The position numbers and the translations under genes are program-made. Below are positions 53,382-61,288 of a stretch of DNA of 64,000 bases, piece by piece. This DNA is from Sphingorhabdus sp. M41 (GTDB lineage: Bacteria; Pseudomonadota; Alphaproteobacteria; Sphingomonadales; Sphingomonadaceae). The stretch lies in the NCBI RefSeq assembly GCF_001586275.1, contig NZ_CP014545.1, positions 2,258,501 through 2,322,500 of the forward strand, in the 5' to 3' direction. The first letter of the stretch is position 1. Each line of letters begins with the position of its first letter. The notes beneath the pieces were generated by a model, which was given only the letters and a program-made list of their open reading frames with translations, ran no database searches and was not told the DNA's origin.

Positions 53382-56300
53382 GTGCGCCGGACGAGGATAG
53401 GCAAATTATTTGCGGTAATGGGCTTGGCAATAAGCCCGACCACAAGCTTTGCCCAGGGCAAACCGGTTGCTTTGCTCGATAGCTTCCCGATCGGTAACAG
53501 CGATGGCATATTATGCCAGGTGCAGGATCGCAGCATCGACAACAAAGCGAAAGCCAATATGTTCGATCGCAGCTGGGCCGTGGTTTGCCGTGACTCGGCA
53601 AAGCCGGTTGGCTTTGTGTATTCCTCCCAATTACCTGAGCAGAACCTGCTGGACCGCATCGCCCCTCATCGCAGTGAACCGATAACTTGCACCGCAGATG
53701 TAGCGCGGCCAACGCTCGCAGGTTTTCGCCATACCGATTGCCATCTCTCCGCGGAACCGGTGGCCTATTCGCTGATCGTCGGGCGGCAAGACGGCATAAC
53801 CTATGCTGCGGAAGGGCTGGCAGCATATGACAGCGCGACATTGCTTGCACTGAAGTCGATCTTGAATGACTCGGTCGCCACGGGGAAAATTGATGTCGCC
53901 TCGACATCGGTCGAAGATTCTTTCGCATTTGCCCGGGTCCAGGCTGCAACGCTGAAGCCTGATCAGGCCTTGGCAGAAGGCTATCGCAGAAATCTCACCG
54001 GCAATTATGCGGAAGCTGCTGCCTTTTTTGAAACGCTGCAGCAGCGGACATCCGGTATGGCAGGGGAGGATATCAACCCCAGGGAATATCTGATCAACCG
54101 GGCTCTGCAAAAATCCAATCTGGGTGAGTTTGCAGAAGCCGACGATCTGTTCGAGGAAGCCCGCGCGAATAACGACGATGACCCGATAACCGAAAGGCTG
54201 CAACGGAATTTTGAAGCGACACATCTCCTGAATCAGGGTCGTGTGGCTGCCGCGATCGAACGGCTCAATACCCCGCTCAAAACATCGCTTGTCGAGCAAT
54301 TTGCGCTGTCCGAGAGCCTCGAAATTACCAGCGCAATCTCGACCCGGATCAACGGCAGCGACCGGGCCCGCAACCTGCTCGGCTTTGTCGATGATACAAA
54401 ATTGAGCGACAGCGAACGGGCCGAGATTATCGACGCTCAGGCTTTGCAACTTTTGGGGACTGCACAGCGGTTGAATGGCGATCATGTGGCAGCCCGAAAA
54501 TCGCTTGTCTCGGCAGACAATCGCGCTGTCGCTGTTCGTGACGGTCGAGTCACCTCGATCACCCGCCTGAGAGCACAAACACTCGCCCAGCTGGCCATGA
54601 TTGCGGAAGCTGATGGCAAGATGAACGAGGCGGAACAATTGCTGCGCGACGGTCTTGAACTGCTGAGCATTCAATATCCGGAAACACGGGCGGTAAACGG
54701 GGCCAAGGCGCGCCTCGCCGCATTTCTTTTGCGGCGTGGACAGGAAGCCGAAGCCCGTAAATTATATGGCGAGGTTGTCGAAAATTCGCTGGGCAAGCGA
54801 AGCGCGATTTCTGGCATGGCCAATCAGTTGGCTCCCTATTTCCGGTTGCTCGCGGCCGATGAAACGGCGGCGGCGCAGTTTTTCAAAGCCTCACAGATAT
54901 TGGTGCGTCCCGGAGTGGCCGAAACACAGGCGGTTCTTTCCCGTGAGCTGAGCGGGGGCACCGATGAAGCTGCGCGCCTGTTCAGACAATCCATCAATCT
55001 GTCGCGCAATATCGAGCGACTGCGTATCCGCTTCTCGGCGCTGGGCAGAGCGGAACAGACCGCAGCCATCACCAACCAAATCAAGGATCTTGCTGCTGAA
55101 ATAGAGGCACTGGAGAGAAGCCAGCAACTGACGCAGATCAGACTTTCCGAATTTCCGCAATATCGGGCGGTCGGCCATAGATTTCTAAGCCTCGATGAGC
55201 TCCGCGCAACTATGGAGACTGCCGAAGCCTATATGCGCATGTCGATCATCGGCGACGATATTTTCATGTTCTTCACCGATAAATCGGATGCAAAAATTTA
55301 CAGTGTGCCGCTTGATGAGGCTGCGCTCGACGGCAAGGTTGATGCGATCCGCGCTTCGATTTCGGTTTTCGAAAATGGCCAATATCTGACCTATCCGTTC
55401 GACATCGAAAAAGCACGCGACCTCTATTCCGACCTTTTTGGACCGGTTTCCGGCCAACTCGCCAGCAAGAAGCATCTGATATTTGAACCCGATGGCGCCA
55501 TGCTTCGTTTGCCAATCAACTTGCTGGTCGCGGATGATGGATCGGTTACGAAATATCTTGCGAGAAGCGAAGCTGTCGACGGCGATCCGTTTGATTTTAC
55601 CGCCGTTCAATGGCTCGGCAGAGATTTGGATATCAGCACCGCCGTCTCGGCACGGGCATTCGCCGACGCCCGGCAGGCACCACAATCCGGGGCCTCGCAT
55701 CAATATTTGGGGCTGGGCAATAACCAGGCGGTGGTGGCAAGCACCAAAGCGGCGGCCATTCGCGGTAGCGATCAGAATATTGATGCCAGTTGCCAATGGC
55801 CTCTCAGCCAGTGGAACAGCCCGATATCCGGTCGCGAACTGCTCGAAGCACAATCCCTGGTCGGCACGGAAAATGGCGATGTGATTACCGGTGCCGCGTT
55901 TACCGATACCGGCATCCTGTCGAAAAATGATATTAGCGATTATCGTATTTTGCACTTTGCCACCCATGGTCTGGTAACCGCGCCCAGTCCGTCATGCCCG
56001 GCGAAGCCGGCACTGGTGACATCCTTCGGTGATGAGGGTTCGGATGGCCTTCTCGCTTTTGATGAAATTTTCGATCTCAAACTGGATGCAGATATCATCA
56101 TCCTTTCGGCCTGCGACACGGCCGGTAAAGCCAGCATAGCCGCGACTCGCGAGGCTGGCGTCAGCAGCGGGGGCGGAACCGCTCTGGATGGTCTGGTCCG
56201 CTCCTTTATCGGAGCCGGCGGACGATCGGTGCTCGCCAGCCACTGGCCAGCGCCGGACCAGTTCAGCGCGACGGAAAGACTGATGAGCGGATTGTTCAAT

Positions 56301-56501
56301 GGCGGCCAAGGGCATTCGATCACCCAGGCGCTAAGACTGTCCCAGCTCGAACTGATGAACGATCCGGTCACATCGCATCCCTTTTACTGGGCCGGCTTCG
56401 CCTTGATTGGTGATGGTGCCCGGCCATTCTTGCCCGGCGCCCCGGAGCCGGCAGCCAGTGAAACAGCATCAGTCATCCCGACAAAAGCGGCTCTGAAATA
56501 A
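53382..56501 (+). CDS. Exported TPR-like protein with C-terminal CHAT peptidase domain
   Basis: The product has 1039 residues from a GTG start at 53382, chosen for the GGGGGAG box 7 nt upstream and the resulting signal peptide (RRTRIGKLFAVMGLAISPTTSFAQ). The middle is a long helical repeat region (about 170-580) with TPR-like units such as YAEAAAFFETLQQR and GEFAEADDLFEEARANNDDD. The C-terminal CHAT domain (about 640-1020) has the caspase-like dyad His862 (LHFATHGL) and Cys911 (ILSACDTAG). It would be a periplasmic cysteine peptidase or adaptor. TAATG overlap couples it to the CHASE2 cyclase; the array continues into a TPS system. Confidence 0.9.
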   Translation: MRRTRIGKLFAVMGLAISPTTSFAQGKPVALLDSFPIGNSDGILCQVQDRSIDNKAKANMFDRSWAVVCRDSAKPVGFVYSSQLPEQNLLDRIAPHRSEPITCTADVARPTLAGFRHTDCHLSAEPVAYSLIVGRQDGITYAAEGLAAYDSATLLALKSILNDSVATGKIDVASTSVEDSFAFARVQAATLKPDQALAEGYRRNLTGNYAEAAAFFETLQQRTSGMAGEDINPREYLINRALQKSNLGEFAEADDLFEEARANNDDDPITERLQRNFEATHLLNQGRVAAAIERLNTPLKTSLVEQFALSESLEITSAISTRINGSDRARNLLGFVDDTKLSDSERAEIIDAQALQLLGTAQRLNGDHVAARKSLVSADNRAVAVRDGRVTSITRLRAQTLAQLAMIAEADGKMNEAEQLLRDGLELLSIQYPETRAVNGAKARLAAFLLRRGQEAEARKLYGEVVENSLGKRSAISGMANQLAPYFRLLAADETAAAQFFKASQILVRPGVAETQAVLSRELSGGTDEAARLFRQSINLSRNIERLRIRFSALGRAEQTAAITNQIKDLAAEIEALERSQQLTQIRLSEFPQYRAVGHRFLSLDELRATMETAEAYMRMSIIGDDIFMFFTDKSDAKIYSVPLDEAALDGKVDAIRASISVFENGQYLTYPFDIEKARDLYSDLFGPVSGQLASKKHLIFEPDGAMLRLPINLLVADDGSVTKYLARSEAVDGDPFDFTAVQWLGRDLDISTAVSARAFADARQAPQSGASHQYLGLGNNQAVVASTKAAAIRGSDQNIDASCQWPLSQWNSPISGRELLEAQSLVGTENGDVITGAAFTDTGILSKNDISDYRILHFATHGLVTAPSPSCPAKPALVTSFGDEGSDGLLAFDEIFDLKLDADIIILSACDTAGKASIAATREAGVSSGGGTALDGLVRSFIGAGGRSVLASHWPAPDQFSATERLMSGLFNGGQGHSITQALRLSQLELMNDPVTSHPFYWAGFALIGDGARPFLPGAPEPAASETASVIPTKAALK

Positions 56502-58555
56502 TGACAGAATCCGCAATCTTGACAGAGCCGGATATAAACAACCGCGACGTGAAAGAGGGAGCAAAGGGCGTATTGCAATCCCTGCGCCGTCTTTTTGATC
56601 AGCTGGGCCCAATCCGTCTCGGATCGACCATATTATTCATGGTCCTCGCCTTGCTTGTCGCGCGCTTCTCATGGACCACACCGCTGATCCAGGAAGCCGA
56701 ACGAGCGCTTTATGATTTGCGCGCTTCGGTATTCGCACCGGAAGTCGAAAAAGACGAGAATATCGTCATGGTCGTCTATAACGAAGACACGCTGAAGCTG
56801 ACGGGGCAGCGGTCTCCGGTGGACCGGACGATTCTGGCGCAGGCGCTCGAAACAATCGATGCAGCCAATCCCAAATCCATCGGCATAGATATTCTGTTCA
56901 CGATGCCGCAGGATGATGACGAGCTTTTGATTTCCACTTTCAAAAACATGAAAACGCCTACTTTTCTGGCTTATGCCGACCCAAAGGAAAATCCGGAAAT
57001 CGCATTTGCCGAACATGAATTTCTGCAGCAGTTTTTTGAAGATGCTCGCAGCGAAAATGTTCAGGCCACCGATATCAAGCTGGAAACGGACAGCGACGGC
57101 GTCCAGCGCCGCTGGACCCCGCACATGCCGGGCGCACCTCCGTTCATGGCGATTGCCCTGACCGGACCGAACCCGAAATTTGCCCGGAATGACGGCGCCA
57201 TCCGTTATCATGTGCCGACCACGACCGATGTGCCGGTGTTTGACAAATTTCCGATCGAAAGCTTTGCTGACCCGGCGATTGCCGAGATGCTGGGCTCGTT
57301 CATAGCCGGCAAGCACGTGCTGATCGGCGGCGACTTCGTCGATCGCGACCGGTTTGAAACTCCGGTTGGCGGATTGGCCGATATTCAGGGCGATGACGGC
57401 AAGATGATCGGGCTGGAAGTGCATGCCCATATGCTCGCCCAGTTGCTCAATGACGATCTGCCCACTCAGATTCCACCATGGTCCCTGTGGCTTGGCGCCC
57501 TGATCGTTGCGATTTGCGGCGGCCTTTCCGCCCTGATCGTCGGCAATGCCCTGAAAGTCGGCTTCATACTGGTCGGCCAGTTTGCATTTTTTCTCATCTT
57601 TCCCTTCCTGTTGCAAAATATCGGCATGGATACGCTTTCGCTGCCTGCCTTTGGCTGGGCTGTGGGTTGGTTGCTTGGCTATGCCTCGGTCGGATCGGCC
57701 GCGCGCACGATCAATTCCAAACAGCGTGCCTTTGCGCAAAGCGCCTTGGGCAAATATCTGCCGAAATCGATCGCCAGCGAAATATTGAAGGATCCCGAAA
57801 AGCTGGCGCTGCATGGCGAAAAACGGAAAATATTCGCGGTCTTCACCGATCTCGAAGGCTTTACCAAATTGACCCATGCAATCGAGCCGGAAATGGTCGC
57901 CTTCTTGTTGAACGACTATCTCGACCGTTTGAGTGAGGTAGCGCTGGAATATGGCGGTACCATCGACAAATTTGTCGGCGATGCGCTGGTGACCTTCTGG
58001 GGCGCTCCGATCGCCTATCCCGATGACGGCGAACGGGCAGCCAAGGCAGCCTATGCCCTCTATCTGGCCGGCGAGGAGTTTCGCAAAAACGTGCCCGAGG
58101 GTGTGCCGCCAATCGGCAGAACGCGCGTCGGCATGCACTATGGCGATGCGATCGTCGGCAATTTCGGCGGGGAAGGCCGGATCCAATATACTGCTCTGGG
58201 TGACGCCATGAACACGGCAGCCCGTCTGGAAGCAGCCAACAAGACGCTCGAGACCAAGGTCCTGCTGAGCCGGGAAGCGATGGAACGGACCGGTCTCGAC
58301 TGGTACCGGCCGATGGGCCGGATCACGCTCCGCGGACGATCGACACCGGTGGAAGTGTTCGAACCGGTTCCCGACTGGGAAGAAAAAGATCGTGCGGCAG
58401 TGACCGCAATCATAGCCGCCCATGAAATGGGTGATAGTGGTTCTATTCAGACACTGACCAACGTGATCAAGCAATATGGTGAGGATTTGGGCCTCGCCAA
58501 TTTGCTCAAACGATTGAAAAAGACCAAAAATGGAGAAAGCTATGCACTTGGATAA
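56501..58555 (+). CDS. CHASE2-domain class III adenylate/guanylate cyclase
   Basis: The 684-residue membrane receptor has an N-terminal helix (TILFMVLALLVARFSW, about 46-62) and an extracytoplasmic CHASE2 sensor (about 65-320). Three membrane helices lie near 327-410 (LWLGALIVAICGGLSALIVG, VGQFAFFLIFPFLL, GWAVGWLLGYASVG). A cytoplasmic cyclase domain carries metal-binding Asp450 (FTDLEGFTKL) and Asp494 (KFVGDALVTFWGAP). It should make cAMP (or cGMP) in response to an envelope signal. It overlaps the CHAT gene by 1 nt and the next gene by 14 nt. Confidence 0.93.
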   Translation: MTESAILTEPDINNRDVKEGAKGVLQSLRRLFDQLGPIRLGSTILFMVLALLVARFSWTTPLIQEAERALYDLRASVFAPEVEKDENIVMVVYNEDTLKLTGQRSPVDRTILAQALETIDAANPKSIGIDILFTMPQDDDELLISTFKNMKTPTFLAYADPKENPEIAFAEHEFLQQFFEDARSENVQATDIKLETDSDGVQRRWTPHMPGAPPFMAIALTGPNPKFARNDGAIRYHVPTTTDVPVFDKFPIESFADPAIAEMLGSFIAGKHVLIGGDFVDRDRFETPVGGLADIQGDDGKMIGLEVHAHMLAQLLNDDLPTQIPPWSLWLGALIVAICGGLSALIVGNALKVGFILVGQFAFFLIFPFLLQNIGMDTLSLPAFGWAVGWLLGYASVGSAARTINSKQRAFAQSALGKYLPKSIASEILKDPEKLALHGEKRKIFAVFTDLEGFTKLTHAIEPEMVAFLLNDYLDRLSEVALEYGGTIDKFVGDALVTFWGAPIAYPDDGERAAKAAYALYLAGEEFRKNVPEGVPPIGRTRVGMHYGDAIVGNFGGEGRIQYTALGDAMNTAARLEAANKTLETKVLLSREAMERTGLDWYRPMGRITLRGRSTPVEVFEPVPDWEEKDRAAVTAIIAAHEMGDSGSIQTLTNVIKQYGEDLGLANLLKRLKKTKNGESYALG

Positions 58556-59342
58556 AGATGAACTGGCACGGTCCGGACGAATTCTTCCCGGCCTTGCGAA
58601 AGCGGCTCTTGGCACGCTTCTGCTTTTCGGTGCGGGTGGCGTTGCCCTCGCACAAAATATGGTCGTTCGCTCGACCGGACCTTCGGCCAGCAGCTATCCT
58701 GCGGGCAAGAAAATGGGCAATGACGCAAAAATTACGCTGAAGGCCCAGGACAAGGTCACGATATTGACCAAGTCGGGTACGCGCGTTCTGTCAGGCCCGG
58801 GAACCTATTCGCTCGCACAGGGCAGCGGCTCGGCATCGAGCGCGTCGGGCCGGCTATCGAGTTTCATCAACAACCGCGGCAGCAGCCGGGCGAGAACCGG
58901 AGCGGTTCGCGGCGATAGCAGCGCGGCGGTTGTTACGCCGAACAATCCCAATCTCTGGTTTCTTGACGTGACCAAGGGCGGGAAATTCTGTGTTACCAAT
59001 CCGAAAGGACTGGTTGTCTGGCGGCCGGATTACACCGGGTCGGCCACGGCCTCTATCGTAGAGCCGACAAGCGGCAACGTCACCGAAATCGCATGGCGCA
59101 AGGGCAATCCCCTGAAGGCATGGCCTCGGGATGTGCTGCCCGTCACCAATGGCGCGCAATATCGGCTGCTCGGGTCCAATGTAGCGCAATCGGTCGAGGT
59201 GAATTTCGTGGTTTTGGATAGCGCACCAGTCGACCTGGACGACACGGCGACTGTGCTGATCGAAAACGGATGCACCGGCCAACTGGATTTGCTGGTTGAG
59301 ACGCTGAATTTGAATAACGGAGACACGGCCGATCAGGGCTAG
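58542..59342 (+). CDS. Small exported FecR-like protein
   Basis: The product has 266 residues from ATG 58542, which has a GGAG box 6 nt upstream; a start 12 nt earlier lacks one. The signal segment (LAKAALGTLLLFGAGGVALAQ) is followed by a short beta domain (KITLKAQDKVTILTKSGTRVLSGPGTY) resembling the FecR/periplasmic sensor fold. Then come a Ser/Arg-rich linker and a second beta-rich domain with WFLDVTKGGKFCVTNPKGLVVWRP. Likely periplasmic. It sits between the cyclase and the TPS transporter with coupled start. FecR assignment is weak; role inferred from context. Confidence 0.75.
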   Translation: MHLDKDELARSGRILPGLAKAALGTLLLFGAGGVALAQNMVVRSTGPSASSYPAGKKMGNDAKITLKAQDKVTILTKSGTRVLSGPGTYSLAQGSGSASSASGRLSSFINNRGSSRARTGAVRGDSSAAVVTPNNPNLWFLDVTKGGKFCVTNPKGLVVWRPDYTGSATASIVEPTSGNVTEIAWRKGNPLKAWPRDVLPVTNGAQYRLLGSNVAQSVEVNFVVLDSAPVDLDDTATVLIENGCTGQLDLLVETLNLNNGDTADQG

Positions 59343-59356
59343 TGTCTGAATGAATT

Positions 59357-59386
59357 CTGCCGTCCTGCCTGAGCGCCGGACGGCAG
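59357..59386 (+). terminator. Hairpin between FecR-like gene and tpsB, possible attenuator
   Basis: CTGCCGTCC (59357-59365) and GGACGGCAG (59378-59386) form a perfect 9-bp stem with a 12-nt loop, 14 bp after the stop codon. No T tract follows, so it is not a classic terminator. It may stabilise the upstream message or lower expression of the transporter. Confidence 0.5.
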
Positions 59387-59442
59387 TGGCGGCTTGATGG
59401 TTTTATGGGTGGCTCCCGGATCGTCGCATAACGGGGGAATAT

Positions 59443-61236
59443 ATGTCAAAATCGCGAATTACGTTTAGAGCGGCCGGCTTGACGGCGAGCGTAGCCATCT
59501 TCTCGTCCGGATTGCCGGCCTTGGCGCAATCCTCTGCCGCAGCGCCGACCAGGGAAGAAATCCAGCGCGGGATCATTGAACAGGCCCTGAAAGGACAGGC
59601 CCAGGCACTGCCCTTCGACGGAGAGGTCGAACGCTCCGCCTGCCCTCTTGCCGGGCCGGAATTTTCCGACGTCCGGTTCACGCTGAAAGCGGTAGATTTC
59701 ACAGGGCTGATTTCGGTTGATCCGGAATCGCTGAGCTCAGCTTACGCAGATTATGTCGGTCAGGATGTTCCGGTTGCGGTCGTCTGTGATATCCGTGACC
59801 GCGCGGCGACCATATTGCGCAGCAAAGGCTATCTGGCCGCCGTCCAGGTACCGCCGCAGACAATTGATCAGGGCAATGTCCGTTTCGATGTGCTGATGGC
59901 GCGGATGACAGCGGTACAGGTCCGGGGTGATGCCGGACCCTCCGAATCCCTGCTGCAGAAATATATCGAGAAGCTGGCCGCGCAACCGGTTTTCAATATC
60001 AACACAGCAGACCGCTACCTGCTGCTCGCTCGCGATATACCCGGCCTCGATGTGCGGCTTTCGCTCCGGCCGGTGTCGGCGGAATCCGGAGGCCGGCCCG
60101 GCGAAGTCGTCGGTGAGTTCAATGTCTTTCGGACACCGGTCTATGCCGATGTCAATTTCCAGAATTTCGGCTCTGAAGCCGTTGGCCGTTTCGGCGGACT
60201 GGCCCGAATCCGGTTCAATGGCCTCACCGGCATGGGTGATGAAACCGTGATCAGCAGCTATTCCACCTCCGATTTCGAAGAGCAGCAGGTTCTGCAAGTT
60301 GGTCACCAATTCACTATGGGCGGCGAAGGTCTGAAATTCGGTGGCGATTTCACCTATGCGTGGACCAAACCGGAACTGCCAGGCGGGTTTTCGATCAAAT
60401 CCGAAACGCTGGTCGCCAGTGCCTACGCAAGCTACCCCTTCCTGCGCAAGCAGACGCGCAATATCTTCGGGACGATCGGCCTCGACTATATCAACCAGCG
60501 GACCGACATTCTGCGTACCCGCACCAACGAGGACCGGCTGAGTGTGGCTTATGCCCGTCTCGACTTTAACCAGATCGAGTCGGGAAGCATTTCCGGCCGT
60601 GGCGGCTATTCCGCCTTCGAACCGAAATGGGGTGTTGGCGGGTCGTTGGAGCTCCGTCAGGGACTCGATATATTGGGTGCCAGCGAGGGCTGCGGTGCGG
60701 CATTTGTCAACTGTATCGGCCAGACCGTCATTCCAACCCGCGCCGATGGTGAGCCCACGGCCTTTGTCGTCAGGGGCCAGGCCAAAATCGACTACCGCCC
60801 TACCCCGTTGCTGGCTTTCACGTTGAAGCCCCGTTTTCAATATTCCCCGGACGCCCTATTCTCCTATGAGGAAATATCGGGCGGCAACTACACCACCGGT
60901 CGCGGTTACGATCCCGGCACAATTATCGGCGACAGCGGCTATGGCTTGCAGACCGAGGTCAGCTATGGGTCGTTGCTGCCTGATTCACCCGAGGGCATTG
61001 CGATTCAGCCTTATCTGTTTTTTGACCTGATGGGTGTCTGGAACAGGAACATCCCCGGCGATCCCCAGAAACTCTATTCTGCCGGCGGCGGATTCCGTGC
61101 CACCATCGGACAACAAGCCAGCCTGGATATGACGACTGTCGTGCCGCTGAAACGCGCTGCATTCCAGACCCGCCGCGACAGCGCTCGTGCCCTGCTCACG
61201 CTAACCATCCAGCTTGCTCCGTGGAGGCGCAGGTAA
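59443..61236 (+). CDS. Two-partner-secretion outer-membrane transporter (ShlB/FhaC/HecB, TpsB)
   Basis: The 597-residue Omp85-superfamily protein has a signal peptide ending near GLPALAQ, a POTRA-type region (about 75-205: FTLKAVDFTGLISVDPESLSSAY ... DRAATILRSKGYL), and a 16-strand barrel ending TLTIQLAPWRRR. The barrel has a GRGYDPGTIIGDSGYG motif matching the conserved RGY/L6 loop of FhaC. It exports TpsA partners through the outer membrane. GGGGGA just upstream of the ATG is a good ribosome site. The TpsA gene begins 53 bp after the stop. Confidence 0.92.
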   Translation: MSKSRITFRAAGLTASVAIFSSGLPALAQSSAAAPTREEIQRGIIEQALKGQAQALPFDGEVERSACPLAGPEFSDVRFTLKAVDFTGLISVDPESLSSAYADYVGQDVPVAVVCDIRDRAATILRSKGYLAAVQVPPQTIDQGNVRFDVLMARMTAVQVRGDAGPSESLLQKYIEKLAAQPVFNINTADRYLLLARDIPGLDVRLSLRPVSAESGGRPGEVVGEFNVFRTPVYADVNFQNFGSEAVGRFGGLARIRFNGLTGMGDETVISSYSTSDFEEQQVLQVGHQFTMGGEGLKFGGDFTYAWTKPELPGGFSIKSETLVASAYASYPFLRKQTRNIFGTIGLDYINQRTDILRTRTNEDRLSVAYARLDFNQIESGSISGRGGYSAFEPKWGVGGSLELRQGLDILGASEGCGAAFVNCIGQTVIPTRADGEPTAFVVRGQAKIDYRPTPLLAFTLKPRFQYSPDALFSYEEISGGNYTTGRGYDPGTIIGDSGYGLQTEVSYGSLLPDSPEGIAIQPYLFFDLMGVWNRNIPGDPQKLYSAGGGFRATIGQQASLDMTTVVPLKRAAFQTRRDSARALLTLTIQLAPWRRR

Positions 61237-61288
61237 TCATTCCCTTTTCAAACCAGAGACTAGCCGCAGACCAACCAAGGACAGGATC

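Noticed and set aside
56669-58615. A 648-codon open frame on the minus strand
   Set aside because: Antisense to the CHASE2-cyclase gene; no ribosome site and no domain.
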